A stretch of 64,000 nt of DNA from Dryococelus australis (GCA_029891345.1 CM057005.1:65481760-65545759), one strand, 5' to 3'. Shown: positions 24,105 through 35,768, counted from the first letter of the stretch. The notes: generated by a model from the letters alone, not told the origin. A program made the numbers and translations.

Positions 24105-25334
24105 GTAGACGATACATCTTGTATACTGGCCTACACAGCTGTCCCTTGTTGGTGCAGACGTTCACCACTCTGATCACACCGTCTCTTCCAGGATGAATGT
24201 TCACCACTCTAGCTAGGCACCAGCCAAGGGGTGGTAAGCGCTCTTCTCTTACAAGAACAAGATCTTCAACTTTGAGTACTGGCTGTTGGGTTTGCCACTT
24301 ACCCCTAGGTTGCAGCTGCTGCAGGTATTCTCAATATCATCGCTTCCAAAACTAGTTTGTTAATGCGCACACCAATTTCCACCCTCTCAATAGACATATG
24401 TCTCTATTTTCAGAGGACTCTGGTACAGCTACCAGAGGTCTACCAATGAGGAAGTGTCCAGGTATGAGGGTGGTAAAGTCATTTGGGTCTGAAGACAGTG
24501 CAGTCAGGAGCCTGGAATTGAGGAATGCTTCAACTCTAGTACAGAACGTAATCAATTCTTCCAATGTGATAATTTGGTTCCCAATTACTCGCCTGAGATG
24601 ATATTTAGCAGACTTTACAGCAGCTTCCCACAATTCTCCTTGCTGAAGACTGGCAGGAAGGAGCAAATGAAAACTAATTGAATGAACCAAGGCAAAGTTT
24701 TCCAGGAGTGGAGACCTGAGGAGCTGGGTGAAAGATCGCCAGAGCTGTTTTGAAGCTCCTATGAAATTGGTCCCACAGTCAGAGTGGAGATGAGCACACA
24801 AACCTGTCCATGATACAAACCGGGTAAGGGCTGCAACAAAACTGTCAGCGGTCAAGTCTATAACAACCTCAATCTGTATGGCTTTCGTCAGAAAACAGAT
24901 GAAAATGGAGAGATAGGCCTTCTGGGTGACCATGCGACGAAGCTTGTTGAGCCTTATGGTGATAGGTCCAGGATAGTCCACACCAGTCCGTTCGAAGGTC
25001 CCAGCAGATGTGACATGTTCAGAAGGCAAGTCGTCCATCAATGGGGGATTGTTTACAGGGTAAAACGAGAAAAATGTACACACTTAAAAACTTTCAAACG
25101 AACCAAAGACCGTGCTAAGAGAATCCAGGACCGTTGTGACAAAAGCGATTACAGAAACTGAGGTGCTGCATTCAAATACTTAATGTGGTAGTGGTCTACC
25201 AAACCTTCAACAGCTACATTATTTTTAGGTAGTACGATAGGATGTTTTACTGAAAATTCTATGTTGGCATATGACGAACGGCCGCCTGCCGTGAGCACAC
25301 CATTTTCATCCAAGAATGGTGCCAAACGCTGCAC
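24105..25334 (-). pseudogene. BEL/Pao integrase with DUF5641-like tail
   Basis: The N-terminal zinc-binding part lies at about 25149-25334 (KHPIVLPKNN, then H-x-x-x-x at LVDHYHIKYLN). The core (24352-25083) has TFERTGVDYPGPI, FICFLTKAIQIEVV, LHSDCGTNFIGAS and GELWEAAVKSAKYHLRRV, including the acidic positions of a retroviral-type integrase. In another frame at about 24110-24290 are VLVREERLPPLGWCLARV and VYKMYRLP, the DUF5641-like C-terminus. Stops and shifts separate the parts. Confidence 0.85.
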
Positions 25335-25495
25335 TCATGTTGAGCAAGGTTTCTCCTCTTTGAGTTGTTTCAAATCCTCTAGCAAACGTTCCTGTTGGAT
25401 ACTTGTGCACACCGAAGCAGCGGCTTCTTTCAGTTCTGCAGGAGACATGATACCACTGGTACAAGGCTGTTTCTCAATGTGATTGATGAAATGCT

Positions 25496-26421
25496 TTACA
25501 TATGCCACGACACGAACCAGCTTGGGCCACAAGGAAATTTTTGCAAAACTGGAAGTTCTTCAGAAATGTCATGTGTGGTAAGTAATGCGAACTGAGAAGA
25601 CTTTGATTCTGGGATCTCGTCCATCTGATTAATTGTGGACACTGGCCACTGCCCTGGAGGGTCGACTAACCAGCCAGGGCCATACCACCACAAGTCATGC
25701 GAGAGGAGTTTATGAGGCAGCATGCCACGGGTGGCACAATCAGAAGGATTGTCTTTGGAAATTACATATTTCCATAGCTGGGAGGGACCCAGTCCTGGAT
25801 TTGAGCAACACGATTTGCCACAAATGTTTTCAATAAGTAGGGTCGGGTCTTTATCCAAGTCAGAGTAATACTGGAATCAGTCCAGGCATGAATAGCAGTG
25901 ACATTTAAGCACTGTACCAGGAAGGCATAACAATATAGCATAAGTTTGGCCAGTAAATGAGCACCACACAGTTCTAATCGAGGAAGAGACACCAGCTTGA
26001 TTGGAGCTACCCGTGACTTTGCCAGGACGAGATGCACACACACATTCCCTCGAGTATCCACACTCCTGAGATATACAGCAGCTGCATAGGCTTTCTCCAA
26101 AGCATCCGAGAAACCATGCAGCTCCACACTGACGGCATCAGGACACATGAAACCAGGCAAACTAAGTACTTCTAGTTCTATTAGCCCATCAAAGAACTGT
26201 TTCCACTTCTCCAAGGCTGGAGATGGAAGAGGGTCATCCAAACCTAAGCCCTGAGTCCATACCCACTGCATTAGCATCTTAGCCCACACAATTAATAGCG
26301 ACAACCATCCCATAGGATCATATATTCGTGCAGTTTGTGAAAGGACAAAGTGTTTGGTTGCAACCCCAGTGGTGATCCTCAAGTGATAAGAAAATGAATC
26401 CTTCTCTGGGTTCCAGTACAA
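25496..26421 (-). pseudogene. BEL/Pao RNase H / A17-type region
   Basis: Contains YWNPEKDSFSYHL, ARIYDPMGWLSLLIVWAKML and LHGFSDALEKAYAAAVYLRS. Then come KSRVAPIKLVSLPRLELCGA and AWTDSSITLTWI, a standard BEL RNase H series. The next frame (25496-25858) has ISKDNPSDCATRGMLPHKL and DLWWYGPGWL. The two frames overlap by about 100 nt, showing a frameshift near 25800. Confidence 0.85.
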
Positions 26422-26432
26422 CCCGAGAACAT

Positions 26433-27829
26433 TTACAACTGGGCCAGATGAGAAGTCCAGATCTCTAGGGTTTCACGATGAGTTACTGGAATATCATCAA
26501 GGAGCTGAGGCTCATTGCTGGACCACTTCCGGAGTTCGAACCCACCCTGATGCTGAAGTACAATTAGCTGGGATTTCAACGTATGCACTTCCTCCATGGA
26601 CATTGCTCCTGTAACAATATCGTTAACAAAAATGTGATTGTGAAGGACATTTGCAGCAAGAGGATACTGGGCCCCTTCATCCAAGGCCAACTGGTGTAGT
26701 TTTCGAATAGTCAGGAATGGAAAGGGTGATAGACCATAGGTCATGGTATTCAACTGAAAAACTGTGAGCAGAAGGGATGGATTGTCACGCCAGAGAATGA
26801 GTTATTATGGTTGGTCAGACTCATGGATTAAAATTTGCCAATACATTTGCTTAATATCACAGGAGAATACTACACTATACAACCTGAATCTCAAAATAAC
26901 ATCACATTCTGAAGTTTGGGTCCTGGAAGCAGAACATAGTTGAGTGAGACCCCAGTGGTGGTTTTGGCACTACCATTGAATACCACCCTCAATTTTGGTG
27001 GTTGTGCTACACATTTTTGAACACCATGATGTGGAATGAAACATTCTGCTGTCTCCTTAGCATCAGCAGGCTGGGTGGAGGGAACATACACCTTCATATG
27101 GCCTGACTCAGAATAGTCTGTCATGAAATCTGCGTACATGGTCTTCATTTCAGGATGTAATGAAAGTTTCTTTTCTACAGACCAGAACCTACGTTCAGCA
27201 TTCAAATACGATACCCCATAAGGTTGAGCATGAGGTTTGAAAGGAAGACGAACCTTATATCTCCCCATGCCATCCTGCGAATGGATGTCCTCGAAATATT
27301 TCTCGCAGTAGTCAGCATCTGGTGGCTTTGCATTAACACATGGTGGTTCTTCAAATTCCCAAAACCACTTTAGAGTCAGATATAACAGATCCTCCATGCC
27401 AATGAACATTGAGACTACCACTTGATCGGAATCGGTGCATGACTCTGGGTACTCACCCAGCAGTATCCATCTGAAATGAGACTCCAGCACCACAGGCATG
27501 TGCTATCCTAATTCTAACAGCCACTCAAACACACATGTTCATAAACATCAGCATCTAACAACACATCAACTGGAGCAGGTTTGTTAAAATGGAGGTCTGT
27601 CAGAGGAAGGGAGCCCAATTGGATTCGGACATGCTGATCTACAGAAGCCCATGGCAGATGCTAGTGATCTTTGACACAGCAAAGGGTGAATGATTGAAGG
27701 TACACTGAGGCTCCCCGGAGGATTGTATCTTACAAAATAATTCCTTTCAGATTTACAGCACCTTGAGAGGTCAAACACCCTTCCACGTGCTTTATGCAGA
27801 GGCAGAGACAGTACCTCTGCAGAGGCTTC
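26433..27829 (-). pseudogene. BEL/Pao protease region and reverse transcriptase
   Basis: After a poorly preserved protease stretch (about 27500-27820), a long frame at 26891-27499 has LLGEYPESC, RYKVRLPFKPHAQPYGVSYL and RVVFNGSAKTTTGVSLNYVL. That is the BEL reverse-transcriptase opening, with FDGSAKT altered to FNGSAKT. The frame at 26433-26753 has NHIFVNDIVTGAMSMEEVH, where the usual DD of the polymerase box is ND. Intervening stops (26754-26890) mean no full enzyme is made. Confidence 0.82.
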
Positions 27830-29100
27830 AGATATGAAAGATGCCTGAGCACCCTGAAGTTACATTAGACCTCCCATCGATGTGGAGCAAAGTATGATGT
27901 TTTTGTTTACATCGATAACATGTGTAAGACGAGGCGCAATCAGCTACTGCATGGGATCCTCCAAGAGAGTTGAAACAGAGTTTTCTTTTGCGAACCATTG
28001 ACTGCCTGTCAGTATGTGATGCACTGACAACTCTGGGCACTTGTAAACACTGTAAGAGGTGTTCTGACAAACTGGGCAAGGCTTAGGTAATTTAGATTCA
28101 GAATCTATAACGAGGACCGACCGTGGTTGTGAGGTTATGTGACCTGATTTGGTTAGGGACGTTTTCCGATGCACTTGACCAGCCCCAACTTTGCTCCCAT
28201 CAACTGCACAATCCAATTTTGCTACCCTTTATCGCAGAAAATCAATAAGCTCTGAAACAGTAGGAAATGAGTCAATATTTTCTGTGTGTGAGTTTTCAAA
28301 CTTAGCTCTGACACCTACATCAAATTTGTGTCGCAAGAATGTAGCAAGCACTGGATTATTCTGTGTTATGTCACAATCTAACCCTTAGAGGGCTCGAGCA
28401 TTTTCACTGAACCTGTTGATAAAGTTTCAAATTGATTGGTGGTTTGTGGAGTTGACACTAGGCAAATCATTAATCTTGTTAATATACAAGGTGGTGAGTA
28501 TTCTCACATTCTGGTATTGGGATGTAAGAAGTTCCCAGGCTACTAAATAATTTTCAGAAATAATAGGCAGATTTTTGACCAACTGTAAAGCCTCCCCCTT
28601 GAGACATCCTAACAAGTACTGGAATTTTTCTATGTCAACCAATCAATGTTTGACTGTCGTGGATTGTAGCTTGATATAGTTGAGAAAACATTGGCCACTC
28701 CTTCCACTGCCCTGGAAAGAGGGCAAAATAATTTCTGGAAGTCTAACATTTGGTGATGTGGAGGCAAGATTATTGGTTGACGAAGCTGGCACAGCATGAA
28801 TAGACAAGAATGAGGTTATGTTGCATCGGATGTCTGACGACATAGCAAAGAAAGACTCGTGCTTCGAGGTTAGCACATTTTCGTCAATGTTATCCGGCAG
28901 GGGATCAATTTGTAAAAGTCGTTGCACAAAGAATTTACTTCTAGCTGTGTGCCGAATGCATTTACTTCATGAACGGAATTTACAGTGACTTCTGCCTTAA
29001 CAAGAGATTGCACCCTTTCGTTAATGTGTTTCAGCTTGCTCTCCTGAAACTTGAACTTCGCCAAAAATATTTTGAATCCAATCGACCACACAACAAACAA
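27830..29100 (-). pseudogene. BEL/Pao gag (DUF1759-like) with zinc knuckles
   Basis: Minus-strand blocks, in order: a helical N-terminus (28870-29100); VRLPEIILPSFQGSG (about 28700-28760); EKFQYLLGCLKGEALQLVKN (28550-28640), the conserved core of the DUF1759 gag domain; and cysteine-rich stretches with CPVCQNTSYSVYKC (28020-28090) and CYRCKQKHHTLLH (about 27880-27920). The frame changes several times. In active BEL elements this region builds the particle and binds RNA. Confidence 0.8.
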
Positions 29101-29562
29101 GAAATTATCAACACTTCATGCAATACTGGAATACAGTGAAACAGGCGTCAAAGCTAGGTTAAGACGTCTTGCATACCATATAGGTGATAAAACGTTAATT
29201 CGCTCCGCAAACCATGCTGCAAATGGGATGATGCAACAAGAAGACCAAAAAAAACTACTCATCCATGTGTTTAGCACAGGCTGGTAATAGGACATTACAC
29301 TATAATACAAACAACTATGTGGTTTCCCTGGAATTTCCACGAAACTGCAACACTTCTCACAAATGTACTGGACAGCGATGAAAAAAATACTGGTTCCTTC
29401 TTGGGATGTTTCTGTGATGAGTGGATTCAGAGCGGTGGCGGTAGTTTGTGCACATGCATGAGATAAAGCTTCAATTACACAGAACACGTAAAACCACCGA
29501 AAAATTATCACATTCACTGTACGGAATAAACACGGGCACGAATCCGGCCCGGAGGACCAAAA

Positions 29563-29741
29563 TATATAGCACAGACTGAGAAATAACACACAATTATGCG
29601 TTCATATTGCCGGACACACCCGCGGCGGACGTACCACGTCACCATCTTGAATCACACTGGCGTCAGGAACTACTTGCTGCAGCGACACCATTTCCATAGA
29701 AGAACGTAGATCTCCACGGAAGGATACGCAATTATGCAACA
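29563..29741 (-). repeat. BEL/Pao 5' LTR (about 179 bp)
   Basis: Shares ACTGAGAAATAACACAC, ATTATGCGTTTATATTGCC-like and GGAACTACTTGC blocks with the other LTR. Just inside it on the minus strand is TTTTGGTCCTCCGGGCCGGA, a likely primer binding site. Confidence 0.8.
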
Positions 29742-29746
29742 AACAT

Positions 29747-30177
29747 CTTGGCTTGTTACGGAATACCAGAGACTGTTCGCACAGATGGGGGTACCCAGTT
29801 CACTGCAGAGGAATTCCAACAGTTCGCAAAGGAATACGAGTTTACACATGTTACTTCAAGTTCCAAATTTCCACAATCTAATGGTGAAGCAGAAAGTGCA
29901 GTGAAAATTGTGAAGAGAATTCTGTCCGAAGATACAAACCCTAATCTTGGGTTGTTGGCATATAAAGCCACACCACTGGAATCCGGTTTTTCACCAGCTG
30001 AACTGCTGTTTGGATGGAAATTGCGTACTATCTTACCACAGGCAAGTTCTTCAATGCAACCACATTGGAACTCACACAGCCTTCAGCAATTCTGAACATG
30101 CAACCAGCACATCAGAGCGAGATCCAAGAGGAATTATAATGCTAGGCATGGGGCGTATGAACTGGACCCATTACACC
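29747..30177 (+). pseudogene. Ty3/gypsy integrase core, second half
   Basis: Resumes directly after the BEL target duplication: ACYGIPETVRTDGGTQFTAE, then SSKFPQSNGEAESAVKIVKR and PLESGFSPAELLFGWKLRT. These hold the second acidic residue (TDGG) and the glutamate (NGEAE) of a retroviral-type integrase. A stop at 30093-30095 and a frame change follow. The copia element interrupts the sequence at 30178. Confidence 0.88.
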
Positions 30178-30442
30178 TGTTGGATGCCAAAATACATTCA
30201 GGTAGCATTTGTGAGAGAGAATAGCCAAATTTAGGTTGCGTGCCACGGTGTTGAGGCTGACTTCTGTGGTTGTTTACAACGCCTATGTGGTGCCCCTAAC
30301 GCTTTTATAGTGTACTAGCAGTGTTTTGCTGTTGAAAAATAGTAGTATGGCCATTCGTGCATGCATGGCATGTATTTGTGTCGGTATAATGCAATAAATG
30401 TGATGTGAGAGTTTGTCGGGCCTTTTCATTACCTATACAACA
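30178..30442 (+). repeat. copia 5' LTR
   Basis: TGTTGG...ACAACA, 265 bp, with an AATAAATG polyadenylation-like signal at about 30391. Paired with the LTR at 34823-35090. Confidence 0.92.
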
Positions 30443-30457
30443 GGTTATAGGCCCAGG
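30443..30457 (+). promoter_or_regulatory. copia primer binding site (initiator tRNA-Met half type)
   Basis: GGTTATAGGCCCAGG directly follows the LTR. It closely resembles the Drosophila copia site that pairs with the internal part of initiator tRNA-Met. Confidence 0.75.
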
Positions 30458-30546
30458 ATGTTTCGACCGCACCATAAAGTGGAGTGGAGTGTGGAGATTG
30501 CTGGTTTGACTGTTCAAAATGAGCCATCTGGCACAACACAAAGGTG

Positions 30547-31400
30547 ATGGCTGCGCAGTTTGAAAACGAATATCAAAGTAACATTCTGCGCTTAAATCCC
30601 AAGAATTATTTTGCATGGAAATTGCAGGCAAAAGCAGAATTAATCCAACAAAACTGCTGTAACGCAGTTGAACCGGGTTTTGACTCACCATTGAATGCCG
30701 ATCAAGAAAGGGTAAACAGGAAGGCTTTATTCTTTCTATACAAAAATGTTTCTGATTCCTACTTGAATGGCATCGCAGTGTGTGTGCTTGCAAATGATGC
30801 GTGGGACATTTTGTCTGATATCCACACCAAGGTCAGTTTTCTTCAAGGGTTACGATCGCTGGAAACCTTGTTCTTAATTTCCTAGAACGAGGGAGAGGAA
30901 TTGCATGAGTATGTTGAACGACTGCAAACACAAAACCAGAAGGTGAAGTCGGCGGGTTGGAGTTTTACGGACAAACAGATTACAGGCCTAATATTTCTTG
31001 GTCTACCATGGGACAGGTATGGGTCGTTGGTGGAAGAATTAGGGAAGGAACCTAACCTTTCCATCAAGCTGGTGAAGGTGAGATTGTTGGAAGAACGGAA
31101 TGAAGACAGAGATGAAAATGAGTCAGTCGCACTTGCGACTTACAAGCGTGGCTATCAGGGGAGAGCTCAGCATCCCAGCAGCCACAACAGAGGAAAGGGT
31201 CAGCAAGGCTACAAAAATCATGAAAGGAAGTTTAAGGAGAAGAAACTAAGAGACCCGGACAAGCCATGAAATGGAAATGACCGGAAGTGTTATTGTTGTG
31301 ATGAGAGGGGCCATATTGCCAAATTTTGTACCACGGTTAAGTGCTTTCACTGCGGAGAAAATGGGCACTGGGCAAATGATTGTGAAAAAGAAGTGCAGCA
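30547..31400 (+). pseudogene. copia gag with two zinc knuckles
   Basis: Starts MAAQFENEYQSNILRLNPKN and YFAWKLQAKAELI, the copia gag N-terminus. A stop at 30883-30885 breaks it, and coding continues with GEELHEYVERLQTQNQKVKS and ITGLIFLGLPWDRYG. A basic tail ends at another stop (31267-31269). Two CCHC knuckles follow in the same direction, CYCCDERGHIAKFC (31288-31329) and CFHCGENGHWANDC (31342-31383). Gag would package RNA; two stops prevent it. Confidence 0.87.
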
Positions 31401-31479
31401 ATATCCAAAAGTTTCTCAGGGAAAGGATATAGAAGGACAGCCAAGGCACAAAGTGTTAGTAAATGCTTGTGGTCTAGTT

Positions 31480-32880
31480 TCACCCAGGAGAGATGTTATA
31501 GGATGGGTTGTGGACTCAGCCGCCACAGATCATATCTGCAACAGAAGAGAACTGTTTTTGTAATTGAGAGGTCGGGCAAGGACATGGCTGAAGTTAGAGG
31601 GTGTGGCACTATCCAAATTAGGGTCCCAGATGAGTGCGGGGGGTGGATGCTAACTGTGTCAGATGTGCTGTATGTACTGGATTTTAACTTCAACTTGCTT
31701 TCCGTAATCAAAATGGCAGTAAAAGGCATTCACACGGAAATGAATGCAATGGGAGCCCTGGGCATGATGGGGATGAAGTCCTTTTCAAGGCCCCTATCTT
31801 TGATGGCCTATATGTCTTGCATTCAGAAGAGAGATCAGTGATCAGTGTGTATCATAAATGTCGCCAACTCTGAGAATACTTGTGAGGTTAGGGATGGTAT
31901 GGCCCTTAGAAGTGTGGGAGTATGGCATCAAAGGCTTGGCCTCCTAAATGAACAGTACATCAGGAAAATCCCAGGACTGACTGTTGAAGGTAAGGCACTT
32001 GAAGCGTGCAATGTTTGTATGAAGGGCAAAATGACTAAGGTTAGTTTTCCTAAGAGGAGCGACAGGAAGTCTCGGCAGCCATTGGAGTTGATTCACTGTG
32101 ACTTGATGGGTAAGTTGCCATTATCAATTGGAAGGGCTCTGTATCTTTAAACCTTCATTGATGATTATTCCAGATATCTAACCGTGACATTTTTGGTAAG
32201 CAAAAGTGATGTTTTTACCACCTTTAAGGCATATCAGAGTGAGGTAAAAATGCTACATGGCACCAAGACAAAGGCACTTCAGACAGATGGCGGGGGTGAA
32301 TATTGTAATAAGGATTTTTAATTGTACTTGAAGCAATCTGGTATAGTACACAAGAGAACAGTTGTAGAATCACCACAGCAAAATGAAATTGCAGAGTGGG
32401 CTAACAGGACTATTGCCGACTAAGTCAGGTGTATGCTGGTAGAGTCAGGTTTGCCAAAATATTTCTGGGCAGAGGAAGCAAACACTGTAGCTCATGTGAG
32501 AAATCTAAGTCTTTCATGTGCAATCAATTTTAAAATTCCCATGGCACTATGGAAGGGTGAGAAGGTCAGAATTAGTACATTTGATTCCTTAAGGGTATTT
32601 GTATGTATAGCCTGGATGCACGTCAGCAGCAAGGCAAAATTTGACCGCAGAGGAGTTGAATGTGGTTTTATTGGCTATGAAAGGAGCGTCAAGAGATACA
32701 GATTATGGCATATTGAAGCAATCAAGATTGGATTGCACACAATATTGTTTTTGAGGAGGATAAATTTCCATGTCACATGTATGAGAAATCCCATGCAAGA
32801 GCCATTGTTGAGCTAGAGGACATTTTTCCAGAAGATGTAGGCCTATCACAGGCCGATGAAGCCCCAGTAAGCGAATGAGT
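31480..32880 (+). pseudogene. copia protease and integrase region
   Basis: The protease motif is GWVVDSAATDHICN at about 31501-31542, with the usual DSGA changed to DSAA. GAG-pre-integrase follows (31845-32150): VWHQRLGLLNEQYIRKIPGL and EACNVCMKGKMTKVSFPKR. The integrase core runs on with IHCDLMGKLP, a stop at 32148-32150, then QTDGGGEYC (about 32281-32307) and a degraded E-region. The frame at 32433-32816 has GLPKYFWAEEANTVAHVRN and GFIGYERSVKRYRLW. Several stops show it is not expressed as a unit. Confidence 0.85.
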
Positions 32881-33029
32881 GGATGATGTTTTTCAGACTA
32901 GGTCAGATGAAGGAAACCTCTGTGAAGTTTCGTCTGAGGATGATGAACCGTTCTTAGGATGGGAAGCGAGAACAGCGAATCTACCTAGAAGACCTGCTAG
33001 GCTGCAGGCACGAAGTCAAAAGGTTCCTA

Positions 33030-34551
33030 CCTGCCCATATGGACGTGTGACCATAATGAGGAAAGGCTGTCCTCATGAACCCAAAACCATTCAGGAAGCA
33101 ATCAATAGTAACAAGGCAGAGATGTGGAAATGCGCCATGGATGAGAAGATTAGGAACCTATTGGATAAAAACACATATAAAATTGTGGACCGCCCTAGGG
33201 GAAGAATGTTTTGGGGTGCAAATGGGTGCTAAAGCTCAAAACTAGCTCAGATGGCACCATTTCCAGGTACAAAGCTAGGTTAGTGGCTCGTGGGTTTTCA
33301 CAAATTTCAGGCAGTGACTATAATGAGGCTTATGCTCCAATTGTAAAGAAATAAACCATTTGTGCGCTTCTCTCTCTGTCCGTGCAGCTGGGTTGGGTAA
33401 GAGAGTATCTGGATGTATTAGCAGCATACCTGAATAGAGTGCTTAATGAAGAAATTTACATGGAGCAACCCCCAATGTATCAACAGGGCAGAAATGGTAA
33501 GGTGTGCAAATTGGTAAAGAGTATCTACGGACTGAAGCAGAGTGGGAAGGAGTGGCACGACACTCTTGATGACACGCTGAAGGGTTTTGGTCTTAAGAGA
33601 CTGAAAAAGGACCCATGTGTGTACGTGGACGGTAGTGAGAAACTGGTCGTTTTCATGTATGTTGATGACCTAGGCATATTTGGTAACTGGGACAAAGTGG
33701 AATGGGTGAAGGAGAGGCTGTCGTGTGCTATCCAAGTAAAAACTATGGGAGAAATGGACACCTTGCTCTACGTCAACATTGTTTCGGAAAATGATTCCGT
33801 TACGTTGGATCAGACACTTTACATTGACCAACTACTATGCTCTTTCAGAATGTTGAACGCAAAGGGGAGGTCCTTTCCGGCAGAAGTCAACAGAGATGAT
33901 AGCACGAACGCAGGACGTGAAAGTTGTGACCAGTACTTATACTGCAAGGCTATTGGCAGTCTGTTGCATCTGTCACAAACAACTAGACCTGACATCAGTT
34001 TTGCCGTTGGTAAAGCCAGTCAAAAAAGTGCAGATCCAAGTTCAAAGGACTGGCAGGATATCAAACACATACTCAGGTACTTGAAACAAGCCAGAGATTG
34101 GAAGCTAAAATATGACAAGTACCAGAAAGTTGCAGTGTTTTTCTGTGATGTGAACTTGGCAAACGACAAAGAGGACAGGAAGGCCAACACCGGTGTGTTA
34201 GCAAGCTTAGGTGGATGGCCAATCATATGGACTTCCAGAAAACAAACCTGTGTTGCAGACTCGACAGCAGTGGCAGAATATTATGCCGTTTACGAAGATG
34301 TGAAGGAGGCAAGGTGGTTATCACAACTGATAGCCGAGCTGGGACGTGGTGAACTAGCCCCTGTTCCCACCATCATATTTTCGGACAATGAGATAACAAT
34401 TTCAATGTGTAAGGCATGGGAGGTATCCGAGAGAATGAAACATGATGACATTAAATATTATTTTGTGAAGGACAAGGTGGAAAAGGGGAAGATAAAGGTA
34501 AACATATATCGGGAAGGGGGAATCCGGCAGATTTGCTCACAAAGGGTCTAA
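33030..34551 (+). pseudogene. copia reverse transcriptase and RNase H
   Basis: The polymerase region opens at about 33080 with PKTIQEAINSNKAEMWKCAM, stops at 33232 and at 33352-33354, and resumes in a 389-codon frame from 33382. That frame has QLVKSIYGLKQ-like KLVKSIYGLKQSGKEWHD and an intact YVDD polymerase box at 33658-33669. After ASQKSADPSSKDWQDIKHIL come RNase H motifs: CVADSTAVAEYYAVYEDVKE and FSDNEITISMC. The polymerase box is the best-kept catalytic site among the three retroelements here, yet upstream stops disable the polyprotein. Confidence 0.88.
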
Positions 34552-34822
34552 ACAGTGCTCTTACAAAATATCTTTCCCGAAAACTAAACCTCATGTGTAC
34601 CCCTTACGTGATGTGTGGTCTTGTAAATAGTATGTGGGCGTATTGAGTTTTGTGTAAGCTTGCATGTTGCTTGTATGATGTTAAGTTTATTTCCTGCTGT
34701 TTTCTTGTTATATAATACCATGTTTTGATGACCTGTGCTGAGAAATTGGCAATGTTTGTATGTAAGTTACCTGTGAGAGGCACGTAACCTTAAAAATTTT
34801 CTTTTTGTGTCTCAAGGGGAAG
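34552..34822 (+). other. copia 3' noncoding region and polypurine tract
   Basis: After the RNase H stop comes AT-rich noncoding DNA ending in CTCAAGGGGAAG (34811-34822), the purine tract that primes plus-strand synthesis, directly before the 3' LTR. Confidence 0.75.
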
Positions 34823-35090
34823 TGTTGGATGCCTAAATAAATACAGGTAGCATTTGTGAGACACAAATAGCCAAATTTAGGTTACGTGCCACAGTGGTGA
34901 GGCTGACTTCTGTGGTTGTTTACAACGCCTATGTGGTGCCCGTAGCATGCTTTGATTGTGTATTAGCTGTGTTTTGTTATTGAAAAATTGTAATATGGCC
35001 GTTCGTGCACGCGTGGCATGTATTTGTGTTGGTATAATGCAATAAACGTGATGTGAAAGTTTGTCGCACCTTTTCATTACCTATACAACA
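34823..35090 (+). repeat. copia 3' LTR
   Basis: TGTTGGATGCC...CTATACAACA, 268 bp. Carries AATAAACG at about 35041 as a likely polyadenylation signal. Confidence 0.92.
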
Positions 35091-35634
35091 ACACCCACGA
35101 GCACATATTTGGATCACAGACCTACGTAGGTATGGCAGGATGCTACAACCAGCAAATCGGTTCAGGAAACACATGATGACAACTGAGACTCAGAATGTGC
35201 GCAGAAACAGGAAGAAGCTGGTAGCAGTGTGGGAGATGAAGGCAGATGAGAGGATGAGGAGGTCTGCCCAAGGGAAGAGTATGGGGGTGGGGTTGGAGTA
35301 CCATGGGATGCAGCAGGCAGTAGGTACGAGAGCAGAGTCACACCAACTGCTTCAGCCAGTTGAAGAGAAGAAGGTCTTGCCTCAACCAGGGAGTGAAGAG
35401 GCAGTTACTCAGTGGAGCTTGCCAACTCCACAGAGTCCACACACTCCAGGCTCTCCACAAAAAGAATTTTGAGGATTCCCAAATGTCAAAAGACCAGGGC
35501 TAGGTGGGGCCACAACTTGTTACAAAACTAGAAGTGGAAGACAAGTCATCCCACCAAGACACCTAAGGCTGTAGTGCAGTGTCTTAATGTGTGGTAGTGA
35601 AACAGAATGCATACATTGTGTAAAGCAAGGGAGA
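35091..35634 (+). pseudogene. Ty3/gypsy integrase C-terminal tail and polypurine tract
   Basis: Continues the gypsy frame right after the copia target duplication: RAHIWITDLRRYGRML, then ETQNVRRNRKKLV, the usual RRNRxHL signature of Ty3 integrase tails. The open frame ends at 35472. About 160 bp of noncoding DNA follows, ending in AAAGCAAGGGAGA (about 35622-35634), the purine tract before the 3' LTR. Confidence 0.85.
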
Positions 35635-35768
35635 TGTAATGTAAGGTAAATATGTTGTGTACATTTAGAAATGTTACCAGGACTGGGGGACAGTTATGGC
35701 CGATGGTGGGTGGAATAGACAGGTGGGCGAATCACGGTCGTGCCAATGCTGAACAACATTACATAACA
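35635..35768 (+). repeat. 3' LTR of the Ty3/gypsy provirus
   Basis: 134 bp, TGTAATGTAAGG...ATTACATAACA. Equal in length to the 5' LTR and differing at scattered positions. Confidence 0.9.

Larger units (their letters stand above)
23799..29741 (-). mobile_element. BEL/Pao retrotransposon, 5,943 bp, inserted in gypsy integrase
   Basis: The plus-strand edges are TGTCTAGCG at 23799 and GCAACA at 29741, giving TG...CA ends. AACAT at 23794-23798 recurs at 29742-29746, an exact 5-bp duplication, and it interrupts the gypsy integrase frame. The LTRs are about 23799-23965 and 29563-29741. On the minus strand the order is gag, zinc knuckles, protease region, reverse transcriptase, RNase H, integrase and a DUF5641-like tail, as in BEL/Pao. 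Many stops and frame changes separate the blocks, so it is inactive. Confidence 0.9.
30178..35090 (+). mobile_element. Ty1/copia retrotransposon, 4,913 bp, inserted in gypsy pol tail
   Basis: LTRs at 30178-30442 (265 bp) and 34823-35090 (268 bp) both begin TGTTGGATGCC and end CCTATACAACA. ACACC at 30173-30177 recurs at 35091-35095, an exact 5-bp duplication. Domain order is gag, zinc knuckles, protease, integrase, reverse transcriptase, RNase H, the copia order. Several stops interrupt the single long frame this family normally has. The two LTRs differ at many sites, so the insertion is not recent. Confidence 0.93.
18932..35768 (+). mobile_element. Ty3/gypsy provirus with two 134-bp LTRs, interrupted by three other elements
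   Basis: The LTRs at 18932-19065 and 35635-35768 are the same length and share most bases. The flanks are ACGAA (18927-18931) and ATGAA (35769-35773), a 5-bp target duplication with one change. Between them the order is primer site, gag, zinc knuckles, protease, reverse transcriptase, RNase H, integrase, purine tract, as expected for Ty3/gypsy. A 1.4-kb LINE-like insertion splits gag, BEL splits integrase and copia splits the integrase tail. Subtracting these leaves roughly 4.5 kb. Stops, frameshifts and altered catalytic residues make it inactive. Confidence 0.9.
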
